DNA of 64,000 nt, taken from contig JABTTV010000001.1 of assembly GCA_015075725.1 (NCBI GenBank), positions 372,001 to 436,000 on the forward strand, read 5' to 3'. Under the pieces are notes generated by a model. It did not search any database and was not told the DNA's origin. It was given only the letters and a program-made list of their open reading frames with translations. A program made the position numbers and the translations under genes. Of the stretch, positions 8,377 through 16,224 are shown one piece after another. Numbering within the stretch: the first letter of the stretch is position 1; every line of letters starts with the position of its first letter. Source of the stretch: Anaerolineales bacterium (GTDB lineage: Bacteria; Chloroflexota; Anaerolineae; Anaerolineales; Villigracilaceae).

Positions 8377-9285
8377 ATGAAAATCATTATCTGCGACAAA
8401 ACGGAAAAGGAATACATCGAACAGATGCGCGCCGCCGGGTTGACCGTGGATGTCCGCGACGACATCACACCCGAACAACTCATGGTCGAATTGCCAAATT
8501 ACGACGGCATGGTCGTCCGCTCGCGCACCAAGGTCCGCAAAGACCTGATCGATGCCTGCCCCAATCTCAAGGTTATCGTCCGCGGCGGCGCCGGACTTGA
8601 TACCATCGACCACGAATATGCCAAGCAAAAAGGCATTGTGGTAATGAACACCCCGCTCGCCAACTCCAAATCCGTTGCAGAACTCGCCATCGGATATATG
8701 TTAATGCTGGCGCGCTCGCTCTTTACCGCATCCGCCACCATGAAAGCCGAAAAATGGGAAAAGAAAACCTTCAACGGAGATGAGATCGGCGGCAAGACTC
8801 TCGGTCTGATCGGCATCGGCAACATCGGCAGGGAGGTTGCCAAGCGCGCCATCGCCATGGAAATGAGTGTGGTGGCTTACGACCCTTATGTCAAGGAAAC
8901 AGATAAGGGCATCAAACTCGTCTCGCTCGACGAATTGCTCGCTCAAGCTGACTACATCAGCCTACACCTGCCCAAGACCAAAGAATCCGCCAACATGATC
9001 AGCAAGGAACAATTTGCCAAGATGAAGAACGGGGTCCGCATCGTCAACTGCGCGCGCGGCGGAATTGTCAACGAAGAGGCGCTCCACGAAGCGCTGACCA
9101 GCGGTAAGGTCGCCGGAGCCGCGCTGGACGTCTTCAACGAAGAGCCCCCCACCGACTGGAAGCTCGCCAAACTCGACAACGTCATCGCATCCCCGCATAT
9201 TGGCGCAGCGACAAAGGAAGCCCAGGCTCGCGTCGGCGCGGAAGTGGCTGAGAAGTTGATCGCCTTCTCGAAGAACGGAAGATAA
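8377..9285 (+). CDS. serA: D-3-phosphoglycerate dehydrogenase, short form
   Basis: The protein has 302 residues. The catalytic domain has VVRSRTKV and VIVRGGAGLDTIDH. The NAD-binding motif is GLIGIGNIGREVAKRA, and the catalytic Arg, Glu and His regions are VNCARGGIVNEEAL, DVFNEEPP and ASPHIGAAT. The C-terminal ACT regulatory domain of long SerA forms is absent, so serine feedback through ACT is not expected. It oxidises 3-phosphoglycerate to 3-phosphohydroxypyruvate. A caggag ribosome site precedes the ATG. The gene is divergent from serC and followed by a DUF1015 gene. Confidence 0.95.
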   Translation: MKIIICDKTEKEYIEQMRAAGLTVDVRDDITPEQLMVELPNYDGMVVRSRTKVRKDLIDACPNLKVIVRGGAGLDTIDHEYAKQKGIVVMNTPLANSKSVAELAIGYMLMLARSLFTASATMKAEKWEKKTFNGDEIGGKTLGLIGIGNIGREVAKRAIAMEMSVVAYDPYVKETDKGIKLVSLDELLAQADYISLHLPKTKESANMISKEQFAKMKNGVRIVNCARGGIVNEEALHEALTSGKVAGAALDVFNEEPPTDWKLAKLDNVIASPHIGAATKEAQARVGAEVAEKLIAFSKNGR

Positions 9286-9293
9286 TAAATTCT

Positions 9294-9411
9294 GGTGGTC
9301 GAGTAAGTCGAGGCAATAGCCGAAACTGTATCGAGACCACCAATTTCAAATTTACTTTTAGTTTGTGGTCTCGATACGCCCCGCAAAGAACAACGGGGCT
9401 ACTCGACCACC
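9294..9411. repeat. Pair of inverted REP-like palindromic elements
   Basis: Unit A (9294-9341) begins ggtggtcgagta and ends gtatcgagaccacc. Unit B (9365-9411) is the same kind of unit in inverse orientation, gtggtctcgatac to tactcgaccacc, with a GC-rich inner stem. The arrangement resembles BIME-type pairs of palindromic repeats. It sits between serA and the DUF1015 gene. Confidence 0.8.
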
Positions 9412-9433
9412 AAGCATACGAGGAAACCTTATT

Positions 9434-10756
9434 ATGAAAATCATCAGCGATATTGGTATTCAAATCCCCACCGTGTATTTGCCCAAACCCGGCACCGTCC
9501 TGCAAAAATGGGCGGTGATCGCCTGCGACCAGTTCACCTCCGAGCCGGAGTATTGGAATGACGTCGAGAAGATCGTCGGTGATGCGCCATCGACCTTGCG
9601 CCTGACCTTCCCTGAAGTGTATCTCGAAGGCGAAGGCGGCGATGAACGCATCAAAAATATTCAAGCGGCGATGAAGAAATACATGGATGAAGGCATCCTC
9701 CAGCCGCATGATGGATTTGTGTATGTGGAGCGCAAGACCCTGCGCGGCAAGACCCGCAAGGGACTGATGCTTTGCCTCGACCTCGAACGCTATGATTACA
9801 ACAAAGGCTCCTCCAGCCTTATCCGCGCCACCGAAGGGACGATCATTGACCGCCTCCCGCCGCGCATTAAGATCCGCGAAGGCGCGATGCTCGAATTCCC
9901 GCACATCCTTGTGTTAATCGACGATCCGAACAAAACCGTCATCGAACCGTTGACCGAGGCAAAGTCCAAGTTCCAGAAGTTGTATGATTTTGATCTAATG
10001 CTTGGCAGCGGTCACCTCGCCGGGTATGCAGTGAACGCGGATTTTGAAAATAAAATCGTCGAAGCCCTGCGCGGACTTGCCAAACCCGAAACCTTCGCCT
10101 CAAAATATGATCTTGACTCGAATCAGCCCATTTTGCTTTTTGCCATGGGCGACGGCAATCACTCACTCGCCACTGCCAAAGCCATTTGGGAAAAGATCAA
10201 GGGTGAAGTCAGCATGGATCACCCCGCTCGTTATGCCCTGGTTGAAATTGAAAACGTCCACGATGAGGCGTTGGAATTTGAGCCAATTCACCGCGTGTTG
10301 TTCGGTTTGAAGAAAGATGTCTTTGCCGAGATGCAGTCCTTCTTCGGCGCGAATTACAAGTACACTGCCGTTGCCAATGGCGCGGAGATGACTCAACGTG
10401 TGGATGCTGCCTCTGGCGGAAATCAACTCATCGGCGTGGTCGGAGGCGGACAGCAGTTCGGCGTGATCGAGATAGCCAATCCGTCCACCAATCTGGCGGT
10501 TGGAACGCTGCAAGCCTTCCTCGACCCATTCGTGAAGAACGGCGGCGCGGAAAAGATAGATTACGTCCACGGCGAAGATGTGGTCGAACGCTTGTCGCTG
10601 CAAAGCGGGAATGTCGGCTTTTATCTGGCGGGCATGCACAAGAACGAATTGTTCAAAACCGTCATCCTCGACGGCGCCCTGCCACGCAAGACGTTCTCGA
10701 TGGGTGAAGCGAAGGAAAAACGCTTCTATATGGAAGCAAGGAAGATAACAGAATGA
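9434..10756 (+). CDS. DUF1015 family protein next to serA/serC; possible serine/phosphoserine enzyme
   Basis: The protein has 440 residues and is soluble. It starts with IPTVYLPKPG...VIACDQFTSEPEYW, the usual opening of DUF1015. A central motif FAMGDGNHSLATAKAIW corresponds to the family's DG(N/H)HR-like signature, which resembles the catalytic DGHHR motif of ParB/sulfiredoxin-fold serine kinases such as SerK and SbnI. It follows serA by 148 bases with REP-like repeats between. No serB-type phosphatase is seen in this window. An involvement in phosphoserine/serine interconversion is an inference from motif and neighbours, not an established function. An aggaaac ribosome site precedes the ATG. 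Confidence 0.8.
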   Translation: MKIISDIGIQIPTVYLPKPGTVLQKWAVIACDQFTSEPEYWNDVEKIVGDAPSTLRLTFPEVYLEGEGGDERIKNIQAAMKKYMDEGILQPHDGFVYVERKTLRGKTRKGLMLCLDLERYDYNKGSSSLIRATEGTIIDRLPPRIKIREGAMLEFPHILVLIDDPNKTVIEPLTEAKSKFQKLYDFDLMLGSGHLAGYAVNADFENKIVEALRGLAKPETFASKYDLDSNQPILLFAMGDGNHSLATAKAIWEKIKGEVSMDHPARYALVEIENVHDEALEFEPIHRVLFGLKKDVFAEMQSFFGANYKYTAVANGAEMTQRVDAASGGNQLIGVVGGGQQFGVIEIANPSTNLAVGTLQAFLDPFVKNGGAEKIDYVHGEDVVERLSLQSGNVGFYLAGMHKNELFKTVILDGALPRKTFSMGEAKEKRFYMEARKITE

Positions 10757-10786
10757 AAAGAGATGGAGCTCAGGCTCCATCTCTTT
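10757..10786 (+). terminator. Intrinsic terminator after the DUF1015 gene
   Basis: Arms 10757-10769 (aaagagatggagc) and 10774-10786 are perfect reverse complements around a tcag loop, with T-rich flanks. It begins within the stop codon region and probably serves both convergent genes. Confidence 0.85.
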
Positions 10787-10790
10787 CTTC

Positions 10791-11600
10791 TCACAAGGAT
10801 AATTTATTTCTCAGCCATGTCTTTCGATCCACGGTCGACTCTTCATTCAATCCATGTCCGGCTTTATAAATCTTCTTCTCCTTCGGTTCCTTAGCCGCTG
10901 AGAAGAATTCGTCCGCACGGTCGAGCGGAACATGGAAGTCATCGTTACCGAATTGAAATAAGATCGGAGAAGGTGCAAGGTCCGCGATATGGTTGATCGG
11001 ATCGATGAGAGACATCTCAGTAAGAAAAACTTCCCGAGCCGCCCCCTCCAATTTCGGCATATACAGATACCAGTCCGGGAAGCGAGGCGTGGCTGCCATG
11101 ATGACGTAATGGCTGGGGCGTTTGTCCAAACTCCCGGCGAGAATCCCGTACATGCCGCCAAAATCATGACCGACAAGGGCGAAGCGCGAAGGGTCGGCGT
11201 TTGGCTGTGAGGTCAGAAAATCCATGAAGCGCCGTTCGTTGATGATTTCCTCCATCGAGTTTTGCATGTCGTCGGATTGCGTCCGTTTCAGGAAGAAATC
11301 CGGGTCGGACCAAAGCGTTTCAACGGTCAGGCAGATCGCGCCAGCCTTTGCCATTTCGATGGCTTCTTCAACGAACTGGCTGCGGTTGGAATCTGGCGCT
11401 TCCGGTTCGTACCAATGGAGGAAGAGGATCAACGGATGCGGGCCGCCTTTTTCAGGCACGAATAATCCCGCCATGCGGCGATAACCAAACGGGGATTGAA
11501 AGACAAGCAGGTTTTTGGAATAGCCGTTTTCAGCCTTTTCGCCGAGCAGGCGTACATCGGACGGCTTCAGTCTGGGGTAATCCTTCATCCGGGGCAGCAT
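10791..11600 (-). CDS. Alpha/beta hydrolase of dienelactone-hydrolase type with Asp at the nucleophile position
   Basis: The protein has 269 residues with no signal peptide. Alpha/beta-hydrolase landmarks are HPLILFLHWYEP (oxyanion strand), FALVGHDFGGMYG (nucleophile elbow), ILFQFGNDDFHVP (acid) and AGHGL (catalytic His). The elbow residue is Asp instead of the Ser or Cys usual in dienelactone hydrolase and acetyl-xylan-esterase relatives. Asp nucleophiles occur in haloalkane dehalogenases and epoxide hydrolases. The substrate is unknown. A gaaggagag ribosome site lies before the ATG. The insertion sequence lies immediately upstream. Confidence 0.8.
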   Translation of the reverse strand: MLPRMKDYPRLKPSDVRLLGEKAENGYSKNLLVFQSPFGYRRMAGLFVPEKGGPHPLILFLHWYEPEAPDSNRSQFVEEAIEMAKAGAICLTVETLWSDPDFFLKRTQSDDMQNSMEEIINERRFMDFLTSQPNADPSRFALVGHDFGGMYGILAGSLDKRPSHYVIMAATPRFPDWYLYMPKLEGAAREVFLTEMSLIDPINHIADLAPSPILFQFGNDDFHVPLDRADEFFSAAKEPKEKKIYKAGHGLNEESTVDRKTWLRNKLSL

Positions 11601-11669
11601 GATCTCTCCTTCGTTCGGTTTGAAGCATTATAGGCTCAAAGCCCGCCGGGGATGCCCTCCTGCAGGAGG

Positions 11670-11684
11670 GAGTTATTTTCCCCC
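11670..11684. repeat. Target-site duplication, left copy
   Basis: The 15 bases gagttattttccccc directly abut the left inverted repeat of the insertion sequence. They are identical to 13087-13101 on the right side. They follow a 16-bp perfect palindrome (11655-11670). Confidence 0.9.
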
Positions 11685-13086
11685 TGTTAGCCCAAAGTAG
11701 AAATGTCACCCATTGTCCAAGATAGAAATGTCCCCGCCCCGCGGGGCGGGGACATTGGCGCGATTTTTGAAAGGAAATCCCTTGCGCCACGGGTGGTCGG
11801 GAGCAGGTTTGAAAGGGATGCGAGCTTTGATCTCAGCGTCCACATCTTTTGCCGTCACGACTTTGGACTGCCTGGTCTGTTGATGGTAGATTTCATAAGG
11901 CAGGGGTTTCCCCTTGTACAAAATAGTGATCTGTTGCTGAGCGTTAACACACACCGTGACAGAAGCGTTACGCAATGCGTAGGCAGGGCGGTCGGTCTGG
12001 ATCTGATACACAACTTTTTCAAACTGCACAGTCAGGTTCTTTGAAATCGTGCGGACCTCCTGCCAGGTCAGAATGGCAGCCAGGTCATCTTTTGGAGTTA
12101 AGGCGCGATGGGCATTGACGGAACTACGCGGTTCCACCGCAAAGCGTTGATTGAAATCCGAGATAAACTCAGACAGGTAAGCATTGCCAGCCGTCATGTT
12201 TGAAATACCGCGCAAACGCAACTCTTTCACCAAGCGGTCTTGCAGGGTTTGAATAACCCGTTCCACGCGTCCCTTGGCTTGCGGTGTATTGGCGCAAATG
12301 ACCTGGATGCCCAGATCCTGCATGGCACGTCCAAACTGCGTCAGAGCCTCTCCCTGCCCAACGGAAGCTTGATTGACCCGAAAAATGCCGTGTTTGTCGT
12401 TGTAGAAGGCGACGGGCTTGCCATGCTGCCTGAAATAGCCCTCGGCGGCTTCGCTGTAACTGAAAAAACTCTCGTTCACGGCAAAATGCAATTGTTGCAG
12501 TTTCCCGCTCGCGTCATCGATAAACACCAACAAGACACAGGCTTCTGCTCGCCCTTCGAACCAAGCATGTGGCGAGCCATCGATTTGCACCAGTTCACCC
12601 ACACAGGCGCGCCGTTCTCGCAGTTGGTGGACCACAGCTTTCTTCGCTCGGCGGGCTTTCCACAAACCCTCTGCGATCATGAGCTGACGCACGCTTTCCA
12701 CCGAGATCTTGAGCTTCTCCTTCTCCACCAACTTCTCCCATGCCAAGGTTGGTCCGAACCCCTTGTACTTCCCTGTCAACAAATCCAGTGTTTTTCTCAA
12801 CACTTTTTCATCCAGACGATTGTTCCCCCTTCGCCCGCGATGTTTGCAGACCAGTCCTTTGGTTCCTTCACGACGATATGACTTCAACAAGCGTTTGATC
12901 TGACGCACACTCACGCCTAGTATGGTACTGGCTTCTTTCTGGCTCAGGCGTTTCTCCTGCAACTTTTGCATCACTTCCAAACGGCTGATTTCCTTGCTGC
13001 TCATCTGCAATATCTCCATTTCGCGTCCTCCAGAAAGGGGACATTTTAACTTTGGCGAAAAGGGACATTTCTACTTTGGACTAACA
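11685..13086. mobile_element. Complete insertion sequence, ISNCY/IS1202-like, 1402 bp
   Basis: The terminal inverted repeats 11685-11707 and 13064-13086 match at 22 of 23 positions (tgttag.ccaaagtagaaatgtc). Each end carries a second, inward copy of the same core: 11717-11734 on the left and 13037-13055 on the right. This suggests two transposase-binding sites per end. One intact transposase gene fills the interior. The element is flanked by 15-bp direct repeats. It looks recent, because both the ends and the duplication are nearly perfect. Confidence 0.93.
11706..13019 (-). CDS. DDE transposase, ISNCY/IS1202-like
   Basis: The protein has 437 residues. The N-terminus is a helix-turn-helix (LSQKEASTILGVSVRQIKRLL) plus a second winged region. 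The integrase core shows the three acidic residues in LVQIDGSPHAWFEGR, AFYNDKHGIF and KGRVERVIQTL. The DGSPH.WFEGR block is typical of transposases usually listed as ISNCY, recently grouped around IS1202. The last codons run into the left inverted repeat, so the C-terminal tail is encoded by the element end. That tail also spans a perfect 26-bp GC-rich palindrome (11729-11754). The gene appears intact. Confidence 0.93.
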   Translation of the reverse strand: MEILQMSSKEISRLEVMQKLQEKRLSQKEASTILGVSVRQIKRLLKSYRREGTKGLVCKHRGRRGNNRLDEKVLRKTLDLLTGKYKGFGPTLAWEKLVEKEKLKISVESVRQLMIAEGLWKARRAKKAVVHQLRERRACVGELVQIDGSPHAWFEGRAEACVLLVFIDDASGKLQQLHFAVNESFFSYSEAAEGYFRQHGKPVAFYNDKHGIFRVNQASVGQGEALTQFGRAMQDLGIQVICANTPQAKGRVERVIQTLQDRLVKELRLRGISNMTAGNAYLSEFISDFNQRFAVEPRSSVNAHRALTPKDDLAAILTWQEVRTISKNLTVQFEKVVYQIQTDRPAYALRNASVTVCVNAQQQITILYKGKPLPYEIYHQQTRQSKVVTAKDVDAEIKARIPFKPAPDHPWRKGFPFKNRANVPAPRGGDISILDNG

Positions 13087-13101
13087 GAGTTATTTTCCCC
13101 C
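13087..13101. repeat. Target-site duplication, right copy
   Basis: This is identical to 11670-11684. It ends one base before the -35 hexamer of the next promoter, so the element inserted just upstream of a promoter without disrupting it. Confidence 0.9.
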
Positions 13102-13156
13102 TTGACACGGCAGAATATTTGTTCTAAAATCCATGTCGTAAATAGAACATTTGTTC
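13102..13156 (+). promoter_or_regulatory. Consensus promoter with two LexA-like (SOS) boxes
   Basis: TTGACA (13102-13107), a 17-base spacer and TAAAAT (13125-13130) form a strong promoter. Inside the spacer is GAATATTTGTTC (13113-13124). Just downstream of the start is GAACATTTGTTC (13145-13156). Both fit the GAAC-N4-GTTC pattern of LexA/DinR boxes known from Gram-positive and related bacteria; the second is a perfect match. LexA bound here would block the promoter. The binding protein is inferred. Confidence 0.75.
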
Positions 13157-13181
13157 AGTCACTTTCGACAAGGAGGTCGAA

Positions 13182-14021
13182 ATGAGCAACTACCGACGTA
13201 ATCCGCTTGGAGATGGTTTGAGGCGACTTTGGAATGGCATCGTCTATAACCGGCAGTTCAACCGCGGCGCGGCGTGGGGCGCGATGATCATCGGCGCCCT
13301 GCTGGCATTCGAGATTTTCAATTTCAGCACAACCCAGTATGCCCTCCACGACATGCTCGGCGATCTGACCTTCGCTGGCATGAAGTGGTCCACCATTCTC
13401 GCCATCGCGTTCTGCGGGATCGACTTCGCGGGGATTGCCCGCATCTTCACGCCCGAACAGGGACGGGATGAGCCCGCCGAGGTCTGGTACCTCTTCGGCG
13501 CGTGGTTTCTTGCCGCCGGTTTTAACGCCACCCTCACCTGGTGGGGCGTTTCCGTGGCAATTGCCAGCAACGGCAACATTCAGGGAACCGCAGCGATGAG
13601 CTCGGAAACTCTCACCAAAGCCGTGCCCATCTTCGTCGCTTTCATGGTCTGGCTGGTGCGGCTTCTAATCATCGGCACGTTCTCGCTGGCAGGCGACCGT
13701 CTCTTCACGACTGCAAATGCAAACGAGTATCGAAGCACATACAACAACCCGCCGAGACCCCAACCGCAACCGCGGCCGGTTTATCAGAATCAGGCTCCGC
13801 GCCCCAATCAATACAATCAACCCGTCAACCAGCCTGTCCTGCGTCCTGCTTCGCAGATCAACCGCCCAGTCAATCCGGTTCCATCGCAGAGCAATTTCCG
13901 CCCGGCGCCAAAGCCCATTTCGTCACAGCAGACTTCCTTCATCCCGCCCGAACCGACCTATCATCCCGTTTCATTTGAAGCAAGGAACTCTGAAGGCAAC
14001 GACCGGCGTTACGATGCCTGA
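13182..14021 (+). CDS. Four-helix membrane protein with Pro/Gln/Asn-rich tail, probably SOS-controlled
   Basis: The protein has 279 residues. Four membrane segments are predicted by eye at about 30-47, 68-88, 101-127 and 147-170. A tail from about 188 to the end is rich in Pro, Gln and Asn and low in complexity. No family was recognised. A strong aaggaggtc ribosome site precedes the ATG. The promoter carries two LexA-like boxes. A transglycosylase gene follows about 90 bases later on the same strand. The pairing suggests an envelope function induced by DNA damage, or the remnant of a conjugative or phage module. Confidence 0.7.
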   Translation: MSNYRRNPLGDGLRRLWNGIVYNRQFNRGAAWGAMIIGALLAFEIFNFSTTQYALHDMLGDLTFAGMKWSTILAIAFCGIDFAGIARIFTPEQGRDEPAEVWYLFGAWFLAAGFNATLTWWGVSVAIASNGNIQGTAAMSSETLTKAVPIFVAFMVWLVRLLIIGTFSLAGDRLFTTANANEYRSTYNNPPRPQPQPRPVYQNQAPRPNQYNQPVNQPVLRPASQINRPVNPVPSQSNFRPAPKPISSQQTSFIPPEPTYHPVSFEARNSEGNDRRYDA

Positions 14022-14110
14022 ATAAAATCCGCAGGGCGTTCCCTGCAATCAAACAATCGAATATAAACTTTTCGAGCCGGGTCCTTTTGACCCAGAAAAG
14101 AGCCACAGAC

Positions 14111-14794
14111 ATGCCCCGCGCTCGTTCCACAAAAATGCACCGGGAAACAGCTGTCATCCCTCAAGAAATCGGGAGCGGCTGTTTTTCTGGCTTTACGATC
14201 ATTCCACTTGTCGTCGTCTTCACCAGTTTCCTTCTCGCCTCCATGGTTTTACAGACCAACCTAAATCAAATGGGAACGATGCCTGATTCCATCCCTTCAA
14301 ACCTTTCCCCGATATTCCGGCAGGAAGTTCTCCATTGGTCCGATTCCATCGCCAGATGGGCATCCGCCTCGAACCTGGACCCGAACCTGGTCGCCACCAT
14401 CATGCAGATCGAATCCTGTGGAGATCCACGCGCCACATCCAGCGCAGGCGCAATGGGACTTTTCCAGGTTATGCCTTTTCATTTCCATGCCAATGAGAAT
14501 CCCTACGACCCCGAGACCAATGCCCTGCGCGGACTCAGCTACCTCGCCCGCTCCCTCGCCGCAGCGAACGGAGACGCCCGCCTCGCCATGGCAGGCTACA
14601 ACGGCGGGATCGGCGTCATCCCACGCGCCGAATCGACCTGGTCGGCTCAAACGAAGCGGTATGTGCAATACGGCCTGCCCATCTATATTGATGCGATCAG
14701 TGGGGTCAATCCCAGCAATGCTCTGAACGAATGGTACTCAAGGTACGGAGCCAGCCTCTGCCATCAAGCCGCTCAACGCCTTGGCCTGCCTTAG
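14111..14794 (+). CDS. Membrane-anchored lytic transglycosylase (SLT domain)
   Basis: From the ATG at 14111 the protein has 227 residues; a TTG at 14087 could add eight more. One membrane anchor lies at about 27-47. The SLT domain follows, with IMQIESCGDPRATSSAGAMG; the catalytic Glu is residue 101. Further family motifs are GLFQVMPFHF and MAGYNGGIG. Such enzymes cleave peptidoglycan glycan strands and often make room for secretion or conjugation machines or phage exit. The gene probably shares the LexA-boxed promoter of the preceding membrane protein. Confidence 0.88.
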   Translation: MPRARSTKMHRETAVIPQEIGSGCFSGFTIIPLVVVFTSFLLASMVLQTNLNQMGTMPDSIPSNLSPIFRQEVLHWSDSIARWASASNLDPNLVATIMQIESCGDPRATSSAGAMGLFQVMPFHFHANENPYDPETNALRGLSYLARSLAAANGDARLAMAGYNGGIGVIPRAESTWSAQTKRYVQYGLPIYIDAISGVNPSNALNEWYSRYGASLCHQAAQRLGLP

Positions 14795-14803
14795 GCGTCC
14801 CGC

Positions 14804-16171
14804 CTACTTCAACACATTCAACCAAATCACGAACGTCGTCCCATCCCCTTCCTTCGATTCCACCTTGATCTGCCCGCCGTGCTGTTCCACGATCCATTTC
14901 GTGATGGATAACCCCAAACCAAATCCGCCCGCCTTGGACCGCGTGCGTGATTTCTCAGCGCGATAGAATCGGTCGAAGATGTAGGGTAAATCCTCGGCAG
15001 GGATTCCCGGTCCCGTGTCCCGGACAATGAGCCGCGCCTGTTCGCCAATTCGCGAAAGACTCAGGAATATTTCGCCGCCGTGCGGTGTGTATTGAATCGC
15101 ATTCGCCACCAGGTTCAGAATGACCTGTTTCAACCGGTCGCGGTCGCCGTTGACAACGGCCTCGTCGATTTGATTGAGGTGCAGTCTCACTTTATTTCCA
15201 GCCAGCACGCGCGTTTCAGTGAATACTTCAGTCAGTAAAAGGTCGAGTTCGACTCTTGAAAAATTCAGCGGCAACTTGCCAGATTCCGCCTGAGCCAGCA
15301 TGAGCAGGCCGCTGACCAGCCGATTCAACCTGCCCGCCTCCTGGTCGATGCTATTTAGAAGGTCTTCGTCAGCTTCCTTCAATTTGCGCATCAGGTCTAC
15401 ATTGCCCTTGATGACCGTCAGAGGCGTGCGCAACTCATGGCTTACATCCGCAAGGAAGCGCTGCTGGGACGTGAACAATGATTCCAGGCGTTCCAAAGTT
15501 TGGTTGACCGAAATGACCATGTCTGCAACATCATCCCGTATTCCGCCGTGCATCGGTATGCGGCGCGACAGGTCGTCTGCGCGGTTGATCTGATCCACCG
15601 TGTCAGCAATGGTCTGCAGCGGAGCAAGCGCGCGGCCAAGCACCACCCAAGAACCCCACATCACCAATGCAACAGCGACCACGGCTATCAGGATCATGAT
15701 CGAAAGCAGGTTCGAACGGGTGGCATCCACCACCGCCAGGCTCGCGCCGACCTGCAAGGTGCCGATGATGCGGTTCCTCAATTTGAGGGGGACGGTCAAC
15801 ACACGCAGATGCACCCCATCGAGGTAGGAATCTTCATACATCGTTTTCCCCAATTGCAATCCCACGGGGTCGAGCGGCTTGTTCAACGCACCGATGCTCG
15901 GAGAAGTGGAGATCAATTCCCCATCCGTGTTCCAGACCTGCACATAGGCATTCGCAGTCATATCCAACTGCGGCAGGCTGACCATATTCAACCCGCCCGT
16001 CGAATCGACAGTCGTCGCCCGCGCGATCTCGCGCGCCACGCCCGCCAGCATCGTATCCACCTGGTTAAGAAGGATGACATTGACCAGAATGTATACCGCC
16101 GCCCCGAAGACGAGTAGGATTCCGCCCATGAAGATGGAATAAAGCAGGGTAAGGCGGAGGCGCAAGGACAT
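14804..16171 (-). CDS. Sensor histidine kinase with HAMP domain
   Basis: The protein has 455 residues. Two membrane segments (about 8-34 and 153-178) enclose an extracytoplasmic sensor of about 115 residues. A HAMP linker (VLGRALAPLQTIADTVDQI) follows. The phospho-acceptor is in FLADVSHELRTPLTVIKG. The ATPase domain has NLVANAIQYT, DTGPGIP and GGFGLGLSI. It phosphorylates the OmpR-type regulator encoded 53 bases upstream in the same operon. The signal is unknown. The downstream transglycosylase gene is convergent and ends 10 bases away. Confidence 0.93.
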   Translation of the reverse strand: MSLRLRLTLLYSIFMGGILLVFGAAVYILVNVILLNQVDTMLAGVAREIARATTVDSTGGLNMVSLPQLDMTANAYVQVWNTDGELISTSPSIGALNKPLDPVGLQLGKTMYEDSYLDGVHLRVLTVPLKLRNRIIGTLQVGASLAVVDATRSNLLSIMILIAVVAVALVMWGSWVVLGRALAPLQTIADTVDQINRADDLSRRIPMHGGIRDDVADMVISVNQTLERLESLFTSQQRFLADVSHELRTPLTVIKGNVDLMRKLKEADEDLLNSIDQEAGRLNRLVSGLLMLAQAESGKLPLNFSRVELDLLLTEVFTETRVLAGNKVRLHLNQIDEAVVNGDRDRLKQVILNLVANAIQYTPHGGEIFLSLSRIGEQARLIVRDTGPGIPAEDLPYIFDRFYRAEKSRTRSKAGGFGLGLSITKWIVEQHGGQIKVESKEGDGTTFVIWLNVLK

Positions 16172-16224
16172 TAAATACTTTGGGCAAGCTCAATATAAAT
16201 CTAATTTTGGAGTTGGTCTCTTGA

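Noticed and set aside
12240..12881. 213-residue open frame on the plus strand inside the insertion sequence
   Set aside because: It is antisense to the DDE transposase, and the composition is not protein-like.
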